NCBI GenBank assembly: GCA_032622095.1
Contig: CP136066.1
Coordinates: 129,737,917-129,801,916 of the forward strand
Length of the DNA stretch: 64,000 nucleotides
Source: Siphonodentalium dalli
Lineage: Eukaryota > Mollusca > Scaphopoda > Gadilida > Siphonodentaliidae
Reading direction: 5' to 3'
Shown: positions 30,118-42,542 of the stretch, in pieces
Layout of the letters: every line of letters starts with the position of its first letter
Position numbering within the stretch: position 1 is the stretch's first letter
The notes under the pieces: model-generated
The model's input: the letters and a program-made list of their open reading frames with translations, nothing else
Databases searched by the model: none
Told to the model about the DNA's origin: nothing
Made by a program: the position numbers and the translations under genes

Positions 30118-31683
30118 CCTACACACGACCATACCACACGAGTAACCAAGCAAAGAGTGGCAAAATCATCGAGTACATTATTAGACCCAATTATTATCGG
30201 CAATTCCCTTCGTGTACTAGAAGCTGAAGTAATAAACCCGGGAGTCTCTGACCACTTAGGTGTATATGTGTCACTAGCTTATGATTATTCACAAGTAACT
30301 TCGTTCCAGAGAGTAGTATGGAACTACTCCAGAGCAAATTTTGAAAGAGCCAACGAAATACTCGGTAACACGAACTGGGATGATCTCCTTGAGTGCCTCG
30401 ACACCGATTCAGCTACCATACTTTTCCAAAATAAATTTATGTCAGTAATGAACGATACAATTCCCCAATCCACTGTTACGGTTCGGCCCAAGGATAAAAT
30501 CTGGTTTAACTCAGAAATCCGAAGAGAAATTCGCAAACGCGAAAGGCTACGTACAAAAGCCATAAAAAATAATAATCCCAACACATGGCAAAAATATAAG
30601 CAATGTCGAAATAAAGTAAATAACATGAAAAAGTTCGCGAAATCGAAATTTGATGAAAAATTGGAAGACCGCATGAAAGAATCATCATCTCCCCGCGAAT
30701 TCTGGCAACTAATGAATTACCTACTATGTAAAAAGAAAACAACGAATGTTCCACCCCTATACTGCTCGAATGCCCATATAAATACCATAAACGTAAATGG
30801 AACCGTGTACGCGACTGATGATCTTGACAAGGCTAACATATTAAACCAGAGCTTCATTTCTAACTCATCAATAAATGACTCAAACCACAGTTTACCTGTG
30901 TTCAATTCTCGTTGTAAAAACACGATGGAGGACTTTGAGTTCACCGAAGATGAAATAATTTTGGCAATTAAATCACTTAAATTAAACAAAGCCCATGGCT
31001 ACGATGGAATTAGTGCAAAAATGCTCCTAGCTACCGCAGAATCAATTGCTCGTCCATTAGTTTTAATCTTCAGAAAATCTCTTGATAGCATGACATTTCC
31101 ATCTGTATGGAAAAAGGCTAATGTTGTCCCCATCTTTAAAAAAGACGACCCCGCTGATAGCAAGAACTATCGTCCTATTTCCCTTCTACCCTGCTTGGGA
31201 AAAATATTTGAGAAAGTTGTACTAAAACAGATCAGGGATTTCTTTAAAAAAAACGAACTACTATTCTTACGTCAATCGGGCTTCATGCCAGGGCAAAGCA
31301 CTTCTCATCAACTCATAGATCTATACAATCACCTGTGTCAATCTCTCGACAATGGACTGTATACATGTTCTATTTTTTGTGATATATCAAAGGCATTCGA
31401 GAGAGTTTGGCACAGGGGACTAATACATAAACTTTCAAGTTATGGAGTTCGTGGTAAATCTTTGAAATGGCTAGGAGACTATTTAAATAACCGACAGCAG
31501 CGCGTATTAGTTAACAACAGCTTTTCTAACTATGAGATCATCCCAGCGGGCGTGCCACAAGGCTCAATCTTAGGCCCTTTTCTATTTTTGGTTTACATCA
31601 ATGATTTAGCAGACAACATCTGTTCTGTTACGAGAATGTACGCTGACGACACTTGCATTACTAACGAGCACCACGACCTATAG
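30118..31683 (+). CDS. Truncated CR1/Jockey-like RT fragment (U4)
   Basis: A-class protein, identical in sequence to U1. The flank differs: the frame begins just right of the 3.8-kb block, and CACACGACC replaces CACATGACC at about 30,122. The stop codon TAA at 30,115 closes the frame upstream as in U1. Confidence 0.85.
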   Translation, partial: PTHDHTTRVTKQRVAKSSSTLLDPIIIGNSLRVLEAEVINPGVSDHLGVYVSLAYDYSQVTSFQRVVWNYSRANFERANEILGNTNWDDLLECLDTDSATILFQNKFMSVMNDTIPQSTVTVRPKDKIWFNSEIRREIRKRERLRTKAIKNNNPNTWQKYKQCRNKVNNMKKFAKSKFDEKLEDRMKESSSPREFWQLMNYLLCKKKTTNVPPLYCSNAHINTINVNGTVYATDDLDKANILNQSFISNSSINDSNHSLPVFNSRCKNTMEDFEFTEDEIILAIKSLKLNKAHGYDGISAKMLLATAESIARPLVLIFRKSLDSMTFPSVWKKANVVPIFKKDDPADSKNYRPISLLPCLGKIFEKVVLKQIRDFFKKNELLFLRQSGFMPGQSTSHQLIDLYNHLCQSLDNGLYTCSIFCDISKAFERVWHRGLIHKLSSYGVRGKSLKWLGDYLNNRQQRVLVNNSFSNYEIIPAGVPQGSILGPFLFLVYINDLADNICSVTRMYADDTCITNEHHDL

Positions 31684-32962
31684 ATGAGCGGTCTTGGTCC
31701 CAACGGGGCTTATTTTTCGAGTTTAATTTTTTTCTTTACACACGGAAAAATTATACATCATATGAAAGTAGAAGATGTAGGCTTCATGTTCCGCCCTGCT
31801 GTAAAATGTGAAAGTGGTGCCGTTACCATGGAAACGGAATGTAAACAATGTAGATACAGTTTGATATTAAACCATTTCCGCAAATGGTAAAAACTAATTT
31901 AAGCCCATTCTAGAACAGGAACAGACGTTGAAATTCATTTATTGATGATTTGTCCACTATAACTATGTTCCAACGATTCCAGTATTAAATAGGATGCACA
32001 TATAGGTTATACGGGTCTTTATTGCCATTTTGGGGTGAAAAATGGTGATTTTTGCAAAAAATGCGATAATTTTGGAATTGGAACATTTGTTGAATACTAC
32101 ATTGGCTACAGTAATAATTTATGCATTATTATGATGGCATCATACGTGTACTTAAAATTAATTTGGATAAAACTGCCGAAAAGGCCCAATACCAAGAGAA
32201 ATACCTGTTACCATGGAAACGATATTTAAAAATACAAAAAATGCCATTATTGGAAAGAAATGAAGACCTATAACCCATGCGACACAATATAACTTTTTTT
32301 ACTTTGTTTTTTATGACATGTACTTTTAATCCGGACTTCTGTGTTGGGTAATTGTCGTGGTTTATTCAGCTGTTGTCATGGAAACGGACCAAATTTCGCC
32401 AAATAATGATGTTTTTTTCCCCATAGAGCTGACATTTAAAGCATGTAATTTTATGAAGCAAATCTTATTATGACAACCCGTTATAGATGTCTCAAAACCT
32501 TTTTCAAAGATTACTATTTCCCAATTATCCCAGTAGTAGCTAGGATGCACATATAGGATATGAAGGTTTTATTGTCATTTTGGGGTAAATACTGTAAATT
32601 TTTGCAAAAAATGCGATAATTTTGGAATTGAAACATTTATTAGATACTACATTGGTTACAGTAATAATTTATAAATATTATGATGGCTTCTTACGTGTGC
32701 TTCAATCTAGTTTTGATAAAACTGCAGAAAAAGCCCAATACCCTGAGAAATACCTATCACCATGGAAACGATATTAAAAAATACACAAAATTTCATTATT
32801 GGAAAGAAATGAAGTTCTATAACCATTGCGACACAAATAAACTTTTTGAATAATGATGTTTTCCCCTATAAACCGGACATTTAAATTGTGAATTTTATAA
32901 AGCAAAACATATTGTAACAACCTGTTATAGGTATCTCAAAATCTTCAACTCATATACATAAT
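31684..32962. repeat. Diverged ~550-bp direct repeats (U4)
   Basis: Collinear with 1,722-3,000. Confidence 0.75.
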
Positions 32963-33313
32963 ACAATAGGGGATAAGAGCACCCCTAAGACGACTTTCCT
33001 GCAGGTTTGCCAGACAAATTTACCATTATGTGAACGTACCCTGACATGGTACTCATCATACTTAGAGTCCACGTGTTTTTATCGTTTTATTCCCAATTTC
33101 TCAGCTGTTTCTGTGGATCTAGACGAAAATTGTCTAAATAGTGATGTGTTTTGCACAATTTGTTTTATTATTGGAAATTGAGTTAAAAATTAAAAACCAA
33201 CACCACGTATCTGGAAAATGCCATGATAGGATTTTAAAAGATTCGCTGTCTGGGAATTATGAAACTGATTTGAAAGCAAATAGTTGATGATTATAAGCTA
33301 CATCCCTAAATAG

Positions 33314-34010
33314 TAATTACCTGTAACTTTGGTATCTGTCATAGTTTACGCGAGAAATTTTAAACACATATCAGGGACATGTTCCCCCTTCTTGAATGTT
33401 AAAAAACATTTCCAGATGCTTGTCGTATTTTAATTGATTTTATGCGATGAAATAATGCGAAAATTCAGAAAATTGCACTAATTTCTCAATATTTTGCGGT
33501 TTTAGTAAACACCTGATAAAAGTCGTTCTATTTGGGAATTTTTAAACCAAATTTGCAGACAATATAGAGTAAACACAGTACTATCGGAATATCGTCAAGG
33601 AGTTCTGTGCCGAAGCTGCCGTCAATAAATTCGCTTTTTCGTGTTCGACGAAAATGAAACTTGTCTGTTTAAAGGTCCCATTTTCGTGTCGAATGGTGAT
33701 AGAATCTCCATTTGTCAAGTTGATGGATAAATTACATCACACTTAATCGGCTTATGTCCGCGGCCATAAACCTGTGTTTTTATAACAATTTATTGGAGAC
33801 AAACTGTTGCGCGCTTACCAGTTGAAGTTAATAATCGTGAAGCCTGTGTAACAAATGTTCAAATACAACGAAAAAAAAATACGTAAAATAAATAGCGTGA
33901 CCAATGAGCATTCACAAAACAATATACATCAGTTTTGAAAACGAGTAAAAATGATTATAAATGAAAACGCTCTTTATCGTTTACCGGCGCTTTTGCGCAA
34001 GAAGGTTTTT
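33314..34010. repeat. Long inverted repeat, left arm (U4)
   Basis: A-class version, collinear with 3,352-4,048. Confidence 0.87.
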
Positions 34011-34273
34011 AATGGACGCAATCATTGGATTTTGTTCTAGGCTAAAAAAAACAAACAATACAAAATGTGTTCAAACTTCCTCTTTTGAAAGTTGAAGTAA
34101 AACATCACGGGTGTTGTTACAGTCTATTGTGATTCTTTGGTGAGCACGCAGTGAACACAAGTCATACTTTGCCAAATTAATCCCGTATATCACACATGTT
34201 TAGTATACATGACACGTCGTCACTTTCGTGAGAACATCTAACGGAAGTTTTATGGGGTATATAAAATAGAAGC

Positions 34274-34550
34274 ATGGCCAGTTGATGTACAGACAGCGAA
34301 CTAAAAACCTTCCTAAACGACCGTGGTGTTCCATCAACTAGACGAAAAAAAAGATGAGAAAGTGCAGCTAGCCGAGTTGGCACACAAACAGAAATTTCCA
34401 GTTATTCAGTCGGCAGATGATCAACAGAAAACGGTTAATACCCAAAAAGCGAAGTTGTTATGCCTGGAGTTTTTGTTGTCTTTCTACATACAACGAAGAT
34501 GTGAAATTCAAGATTTTTCGCCAGATAGATCCAAAGAAATACTTTGTTGA
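34274..34550 (+). pseudogene. SAP-domain relic (U4)
   Basis: Same stop and A-run shift as in U1. Confidence 0.5.
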
Positions 34551-35121
34551 AATCTCTTGCCATATTTTGCTGTATTTATGCAAAACGTGCATCTCCATCT
34601 TAACACATCGATGTAGATTGAAAACGACATATTTGCGGTCATGTTATGATAACATAAACGCTCTTTATTGGTTCCGTTTTATATGGTATAAAATGACCTT
34701 CCGAATTACTCTAAACTTGAAAGTTTTTTGTAGGAAATCAATAAACTTATAGTACATGTACGAATATTCATATCAAATTAAATAATACTCACGTTTCTGG
34801 GTTACGTCGGTCATTATTGCAACCGAAAACTGCACAGCGATTTGAAGGCATTTTCAATTTATGATTTTGTAAGGGTAGTAGATGGGCACGAAGCGAAGTG
34901 ATTTTGTTGAATGAGAGTAGAAGGGTGCGAAGCGCCCGGGATGGTCGAAAAGATCGAGAGAAGATACCATAGCATATGGATTAGGTTCAAATGTCACAAT
35001 AGACATGAAGGAGTATCACATCGCCCTCTCACATGCTTCAGTTGTCAGTTAAAACATGAAGTTTTTCATAAAACAGTTTCATTTTCGTGAAACGCATGCG
35101 AAGCAAGATGTGCGAAGAGAG

Positions 35122-35508
35122 AATTTATTGACGGCAGCTTAGGCAGTCTGAGGGGTAATTAATCCCAAATGCACGGAACTCCTTTACGATATTCCGATAG
35201 TACTGCGTTTACTCTATATTCTCTAAAAAATTTGTGTAAAAGTTCCCAATAGAACGACTTTTATCAGGCGTTTACTAAAACCGCAAAATATTGAGAATAT
35301 TAAAAACCTTCTTGCGCAAAAGCGCCGGTACACGATAAAGAGCTTTTTCATTTATAATCGTTTATGAAACAGCAATAACACTGTACTTATGGGAACAACT
35401 GATGTATATTGTTTTGTGAATGCTCATTGGTCACGCTATTTATTTTACGTAGTTTTTTTCTGTTGTATTTGAACATTTGTTACACAGGCTTCACGATTAT
35501 TAACTTCA
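35122..35508. repeat. Long inverted repeat, right arm, part 1 (U4)
   Basis: Cut by the LINE at the same base as in U1. The target duplication occupies 35,498-35,508. Confidence 0.87.
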
Positions 35509-35539
35509 GGAAAATATAGGGCAGAACTTATTACATTCC

Positions 35540-37069
35540 ATGCCAGCCATGAGCCTCATCGATACCATTGAACGATTGGTCGAATATCTTCTAGACGATG
35601 ATAAAACCGCGGATCGCCCGGTTCACATTCTGTGGGTAATGCAATTTGTTCATAACACTCCCCGAGATGTCTTCATAGACGCTATTTTGGAAGCAGCTAA
35701 AAGCGACGGTATCCTCAAACGAATTAGATCCGTGCTTTTCTATGACACAACGAAGGAACCCGGATTTCCCCTTGATCAGAATGTACTGTTAAAACAAAGG
35801 ATACACTCGTCCAAGTCAACTGATTCTGTTGGGGTTCGATTAGCTAAGGACATTTATAACATTTTGTGCTTTAAAGTCGATGGCCGTCCGGAATTCCTAG
35901 CGAATATGTTGAGTAACTCAAAATCCACAAGTAGTCAGAGTTCTTTTCCAAATTCCCAAGATGACATATCGTGCTTGTCATTAAATGGACAACATAATTC
36001 CTGGGAAATCAGCACGTTAACAAATGCTGTCATCGAAATGAGAGCTAATATGACAGCCATCCTTCAACGTGACCAGAAGTTAACTGAGTTAGTCAGCGTG
36101 ACCATTCCTGAACTAAATGGCAAATTGATTGCTGCTAATTCCCGCATACACGCATTGGAAGCACAGGTCGATACAATGAGTGATATGCTTGACACACACG
36201 ACCTTGCTGTGAACCGAATTGAAAACCACAATTCAAATGGTGTTGTGTCTTTAAAAAACAGTATCAAACTAGTGAATGCAAGCCTGGACAACTTACAAGA
36301 ATTATCCACTCAAATTGAGAAGACTTTGAAATCCCATACCGGGTCAATAGCATCAATCAAAGGTAGAGTCGAGCCAAAATCTCACCCGAAATGTAACTGT
36401 CTGAGTACATGTGTGGAATATTGCAAATCGAAGCTCTTACCATTCATGGATGAAATGGGTCAAGATTTCGTTGATTCCATGGAGCATATTCTTAAAACGG
36501 TTGATGGCAAGTGTAAGTCAGACACAGATAAACCCGTTGCCAAAGTGTTGGAAAATCAGCGTGAACACATTGTAAATAAGGACTACGACAACATCCATCG
36601 CAACACATCGCCTTCGTCCCCTAATTACGAGGGAATAGACTCAGCTATATCCGTTTACTTGGCAGAGAAGGTTATTGCATCTAACGAACACGATTCAGCA
36701 CATAGTGACGAGGTAGACACACAGTCCTCCGAAAACGATAAGCAACCAAATCGAAAAGCACAACAAAGTCGCGGAAGATAATACAAATCATATCGCAACA
36801 ATGGACCCATCAAAACCAAACGTGTGTTCCTGACAAATTTGTACATAGGTGTTGACTTCCAACCAGTCGCAGATTGGTTACGTGAAAACCACGTTCGATT
36901 CACAGCTATCCACAAGACAACAAACTATAAGAGAGATCAAGCTTCAATGAGGATCAACGTACACATCGATGACGTTGACATGGTACTGCAACGCAATTTC
37001 TGGCCTAAATACTGTCACTGCAGAGAATGGATCCCAAAAGAGGAATTCACAGGCTACAGTAGAAAGTAG
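35540..37069 (+). pseudogene. LINE ORF1 with nonsense codon (U4)
   Basis: Reads as in U1 for 413 codons, then GAA (Glu414) has become TAA at 36,779-36,781. The remaining 95 codons, which hold the RRM-like FWP domain, stay open to 37,069, so the loss is one base change. The truncated product would keep the coiled coil but lose the RNA-binding end. It also has Ser-to-Leu in QESSTQ near 36,303. Confidence 0.9.
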
Positions 37070-37115
37070 TCATTTACACTCAATTTCAGACAGCGCTGCT
37101 GTGCGTGTGTGCTAA

Positions 37116-40100
37116 ATGGCGACTTTCGTGCACATGTTCACTATCATGGTTGTAATACAAACTTGGAATTGCACTGGTATAATGGGATCGAGCAGTTACC
37201 TCTCCCAGCTGCTGAGCAAACAAAAGGTGGACGTATTTGGCCTCAGCGAACACTGGTTGAATGGTGCGAATGCTCATTTTCTGAACTCAGTCAGTGAGCA
37301 TTATGTGCATCACGTAGTGTGCGACTCGTCGCAACAACTTCCCATCCAACGTGGGAGACCAAAAGGTGGCGTGTCATTATCTTGGCATAAGCGCCTGAGT
37401 AGTCAAGTGTCGATATTGCCTATTGATGACGACAGGTTGGCTGGTATTCAGCTACAGGTGTCAAATACGATGTACATGTATATCATACAAGTATACTTAC
37501 CGTCGACAAATTACTCATATGACCATTATTCCGAATACCTGATCGCACTAAGCAATATCATTGATATGTATTCTAATTGGGGTACAGTGTTGATAATGGG
37601 CGACATGAACGCTGATCCTTCGAAATCAACCGACCGAAGCAAATGTCTTAATTCTTTCCTTTCAAAGAAGGGCCTCATATCAATAATTGAGACATTTAAC
37701 CCAGAAAGTCAGTTTAAGACATATGTTCCGGCCGACGGTTTTGGAAATGAGTCTAATATTGATCACTTCTTGTCGTTGGCGTCTATCTCGCACATTGTTG
37801 ATAACTCTATTGTGATTTTGGATGATGAGGCTTTAGATGTGTCGAATCACAGACCCATATTACTAGAGCTGAACACGGAATTCCAAACGGATAACGCAAA
37901 TAACGCATTCACATGCACAAAATACAAATGGAACACTCTGAAAAATGACGAATCACTAAAATCTTCATATGTTGGTAAACTTACGTCTTATCTCCCCGAC
38001 GAAAAAATCAATTCCGTAGAAAGGCTTGACAAATATTACGCGTCATTGGTAAAAGCCCTCGATACCGCATCAAGGGATACAATTCCAACGGTAAAATACT
38101 CAAAGCACATCAAGCCATATTGGAGTGAGGTTCTAAAATGTCTGCATTACGAAATGCGTGCATGTCGCAGAGTTTGGATATCAAACGGAAGGCCGAGAAG
38201 TTCTTCGTTACAAGGCATCGAAACGGGATTTTCGTCGCGAACACAGAAGGGCATCTGAGACATTTTTAAGTAGTTACGATACAAACGTCGATAAATGTTC
38301 AGAAATTGACCAACACATGTTCTATAAACTATTCAACGCTAGGCGTAAATCCCGATTCGACGCATCATTCTTTCGTGTCGATGACAACGTTCTCCGAGAC
38401 AAAATGGAAATCAGTGGAGCGTAGGCAAACTATTTTCAGAAACTGTATAACACAGACTACACTGATACCTATTTCGACTCGGAAATGTTGGCGCTCGTTA
38501 CAAGAAAGACGGATCGCCTGAAACAAAGTTCACTGGTTTCAGAAATTGACTCTCGTCTCAGTTATTGTACTACAACGAACGAAATATCGGGTGCATTGTC
38601 CCATTTGAGTATGAACAAGGCCCATGGTTATGATTACATTAATTATGAACACCTAATATACGGTGGTCAGCATTTGATCCAGTGCTTATCCACATTATTC
38701 TCTGCAATATTTGAGCTAGAACATATTCCTATAGCGGCCAAACGTGGGATCATTGTACCCCTTTACAAAGGAGGCATTAAGCCTAGAGACCAGTTCAATA
38801 GCTATAGGGCAATTACGATCCTTCCAGTTATCTACAAACTGTTTGAGAAAGTGGTACATATTCGCCTGGAGGATAATGCCCCAAACATGATTAGAGTTCA
38901 TCCGTTGCAGCATGGATTCCAGAGAGGGGTCAGTTGCAATATGGTATCATATCTCTTACAAGAGTGTATCCACTACACTGCCGAAAAACATAGCAAGCTT
39001 TTTGCATGCTTCCTTGATGTACAGAAGGCCTTCGATTCAGTCTGGATCGATGGCCTTCTGTACAAACTAGCTTTGAGGGGGTTTCACGGCAAAATATGGC
39101 GATTATTGAATTGCCTTCTCTCTGGCATCCAATGCACTGTGAGGTACGACGGAATCTTATCAAAATGGATCCAAATTCACAAAGGAACCGTTCAAGGAGG
39201 AATATTGTCACCTCTGTACTATATGTTGTATATTGACGATCTCATTCGTTCACTTGAAATGTCTAACTTTGGATTACGCATCGGTCATATTGATTGCTCT
39301 GCCCCAACCCAGGCCGACGATATGTTACTGCTCTCACTGTCGGAGACGGGGATTAAAAGAATGTGTGAATTATGTTACAACTATAGCAAAGTGTGGCGAT
39401 TCAAGTACAATGAATCGAAGACAATGATAATCGCATTCAATGAATCGAAACATGATTACCAAAAATCATCCAGAATCTGGCCTATGGGTAATTCAGAGAT
39501 AAACGAAGTCATTTCGACAACTCACCTTGGAATACCTGTCTCCAAATTTAATTTCAACAACGAGCTTACAGAACACATTGTGAGTAAAACTAGGAGCACA
39601 TACTTCCAATTAACAAAATGCGGCCTTTATGCTGGTGGGATCACGCCACAAAGCTCATCGAAAATTTACCAATCAATGGTACTCCCAGCAGGTCTCTTTG
39701 GTTGTGAACTTTTGTGGGGCATTTCTGAGAAGGATCGCTTAAAACTTGAGCGAATTCACCGATTTTGTGTCAAAAATATGCAAGGTCTGCCATACCGAAC
39801 AAGGACTGATATTGCTTTAGGTTTAATCGGCAGCAAATCACTGGAATCACAAATAGAAAAACGCAAATTAAGCTTTGTTGGTTCTATGTGCCGACTTAAT
39901 CTTCAGAAAACAAGCAAGCATGTTTTTATATTTCGTCTGCACGAGTCAATACTGCGAAGGCCCACTGCAGGGAACACTTTTATCTCAGATATATCGAAAA
40001 TTCTTATTAAATATGGCTTGGAGTCTAATTTATCAGAATATTTGCAAAATGGTATTGTTCCATCAAAATACATGTGGAAACACATATCTAAGTCTTCCGT

Positions 40101-40593
40101 TGATGCAAGTGAGCTGTCGCAGTGGAGACTCAGAGTGCTGAATGATGTTAAGCTTGAATGTTTCTCTAAAGCACATTGTACACTGACTATGTCACATATA
40201 TGGTCCGCTTGTCGAACCTTCCCAAAAGACAAAGCAACATTCATGTTATGTGCAAAATTACTTGCTAAGACAGCCTACGATGAACCAGATATCTGCAAAT
40301 TATGTGGTACCAGATTTTCGTTGTTGGTAAACCATGTTTTTTTATACTGCAATGACACATCGTTGTCAAATATTCGTAACGATATCTGGTACCACATCAT
40401 AAATCACTTTGGTGTGATCTGTTTCATTCACATTGATAGTCTGACCGAATCAGAATTACTTGCCACGTTCTTTGGTTGTCCGTCACCAAATATTCTGGCC
40501 CATGTTGAAAACCACAGCCAGTTCATTCGTTTCTTTGCTAAAGCATCAGAACGCTTGTGGCAGACATTCGACACATTAGTTGGGCAAATGTAG
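37116..40593 (+). pseudogene. LINE ORF2 with frameshift deletion and nonsense codon (U4)
   Basis: The endonuclease part is intact to about codon 363. A 17-bp deletion at about 38,204 (GATGACCCTTCCTATGT missing) then shifts the frame, which stops at 38,258. Separately, Trp442 TGG became TAG at 38,422-38,424. After that the original frame is open to 40,593 and keeps D640-equivalent, QADD and the zinc motif. A product starting at an internal ATG (38,485) would have RT but no endonuclease; nothing suggests it is made. Confidence 0.9.
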
Positions 40594-41032
40594 AGGACAG
40601 AACATAACATACATATGTAAACAAGTATTTATATTCATATGTGTATATACTGTTCAAGTATGCTGAGTTGGCCCGTGACTCATTGATTGATTTCGCTATA
40701 ACGGTGACGTTGGCCATTGGTTCACGTACATTCTGTGTCGTGAATCGAGGGCCACAGTCGGTTCGTTGAACGTAGATTTATTTCTCTTGGAATACATGGT
40801 GTTCGTTGACATGTGGGTCGTAAGCAAGTCGAACAAAGGGTCTAAGGACATTGTAACTATGTTGTTGCCATATATAATTATGCAACGTTGGAGTTTGTTT
40901 GTTTGTCTTTTTGTTCTCATTGATTTCATAATTGTGAACTACATGCTTTGTATATACGTCAAAACTTTGTTAACCTAAATTGTCTGTATATATCTCTCCG
41001 TGAATGGAGGACAATAAAGATATATATATATA
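40594..41032 (+). other. LINE 3' UTR (U4)
   Basis: As in U1, with a 5-bp insertion near 40,655 and ACAATAAAGATATAT (G for A) before the (AT)n tail. Confidence 0.75.
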
Positions 41033-41043
41033 TATTAACTTCA

Positions 41044-41375
41044 ACTGATAAGCGCCGTCTGCTACGTATGCGCGCAACAGTTTGTCTCCAATAAATTGTT
41101 ATAAAAACACAGGTTTATGGCCGCGGACATAAGCCGATTAAGTGTGATGTAATAGAATCCCAATAGAACGACTTTTATCAGGTGTTTACTAAAACCGCAA
41201 AATATTGAGAGATTAGTGCAATTTTCTGAATTTTCGCATTATTTCATCGCATAAAATCAATTAAAATACGACAAGCAACTGGAAATGTTTTTGAACGTTC
41301 TAGAAGGGGTACATGTCCCTTATATATGTTTAAAATTTCTCGCGTAAACTATGACAGATACCAAAGTTATAATTA
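41044..41375. repeat. Long inverted repeat, right arm, part 2 (U4)
   Basis: Resumes after the second target duplication, as at 11,094. Confidence 0.85.
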
Positions 41376-41511
41376 GTTTTATAGACCCACCCTAAATCCC
41401 CCATAGTAAATGCATGCGGCCGTAAAGCACATGGCTTTGTTTGGATACTTTCTGGCCCACAATGCAACAGTAAAAATGGTTATCTGTAAAACAGTCTATG
41501 GAAATTATGAG

Positions 41512-42542
41512 TGGTCGTGTGTGCGGGTATTCAGGTATATCTGGAAGAGCTCACCGTTGGTGAGGTATATATGTATACCTGGATTGACACTGTGGTCATG
41601 AGTATGGCGAATAAGTATACATGTAGTGGCTATATGGTCCATGTGGGATGTATATGTATGCAACGAGTGACTGTATGATCGTGAATGTGGTGAATATGTA
41701 TACATAGAGTGACTATATGGTCACATGTCAGGTGTAGGAGTATACCTGGTGTTCATGCATGGTGACTCGTGGCTGTATCGTCATGTGTGGTATGTACGGG
41801 TATAACAAATTATGGCTGTATGGTCAGGTATATGTGTATAAAGTGGGTGACTATATTGTCATATGTGTGCAGGTGTTTATGTACATATGGAATGACTGCG
41901 GTAATGGGTGGGTTGTAGATGTGTGGCTATCACTGTCCACAATAACCCAAGGATATGTTAACCAATAGAGAGGTCATATCAGATAGTTCTCCGTCTTGAT
42001 GGTGTTTATGTACATTAAGGAAACGTTAAACGTGTAAAGCGATAGCCACCCATTACCACCGTCATTCCATATATACATAAACATCACAGACATATGACAC
42101 TATAGTGCCCCACTGTATACACGTGCACCTGATTCATGACCACGGATGACCACACAGCCATTAGTGACAATGCAGGCACACCGATAATACTCATAAATAT
42201 GACCCATAACCATATAGTCACTCCCTGTATACACATTCACCTCACAATTGGCCATACGGTCATCCCCTGTATACCTATTCTCCACATAAATGGTCAAATA
42301 GACATTCAATATTTACATCAACACCACTACAATAACCATAGAGCCATTCACCTCACGATTGGCCATGTCACTCCATGTATCCCTATTTGTCACACCATAG
42401 CCGAATAGCCACTCAAGATATACTGATACACCCAGCCATGTCAGTATAGTCACTCCATGTATGTGTATGCACCTCGCCCATGACCATATAGCAACAATTA
42501 AAACCGTATAATATACCCGTATAACCTACACATGACCATACC
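41512..42542. repeat. Minisatellite palindrome (U4/U5 junction)
   Basis: A-class version (GCAACGAGTG), collinear with 11,562-12,592 and uninterrupted. Confidence 0.82.

Larger units (their letters stand above)
35509..41032 (+). mobile_element. LINE, U4 copy (inactivated)
   Basis: Same insertion as in U1, flanked by TATTAACTTCA at 35,498-35,508 and 41,033-41,043. It is 5,524 bp long, 12 shorter than U1, from a 17-bp deletion in ORF2 and a 5-bp gain (TTCAAGTATGC) in the 3' UTR. Shared insertion site and flanks mean it was copied by unit duplication, not by a second insertion. Confidence 0.93.
26164..42369. repeat. Array unit U4 (A' class, 3.8-kb block plus LINE)
   Basis: A basic unit enlarged to 16,206 bp by the 3.8-kb block at its front and the LINE in its right arm. 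A-class markers throughout. Together with U3 it forms a 23,078-bp B-A' pair that is repeated as U5-U6. Confidence 0.9.

Noticed and set aside
35509-41032. Independent second LINE insertion in U4
   Set aside because: Same base, same target duplication and same unit class as U1 and U6; duplication of one insertion explains it better.
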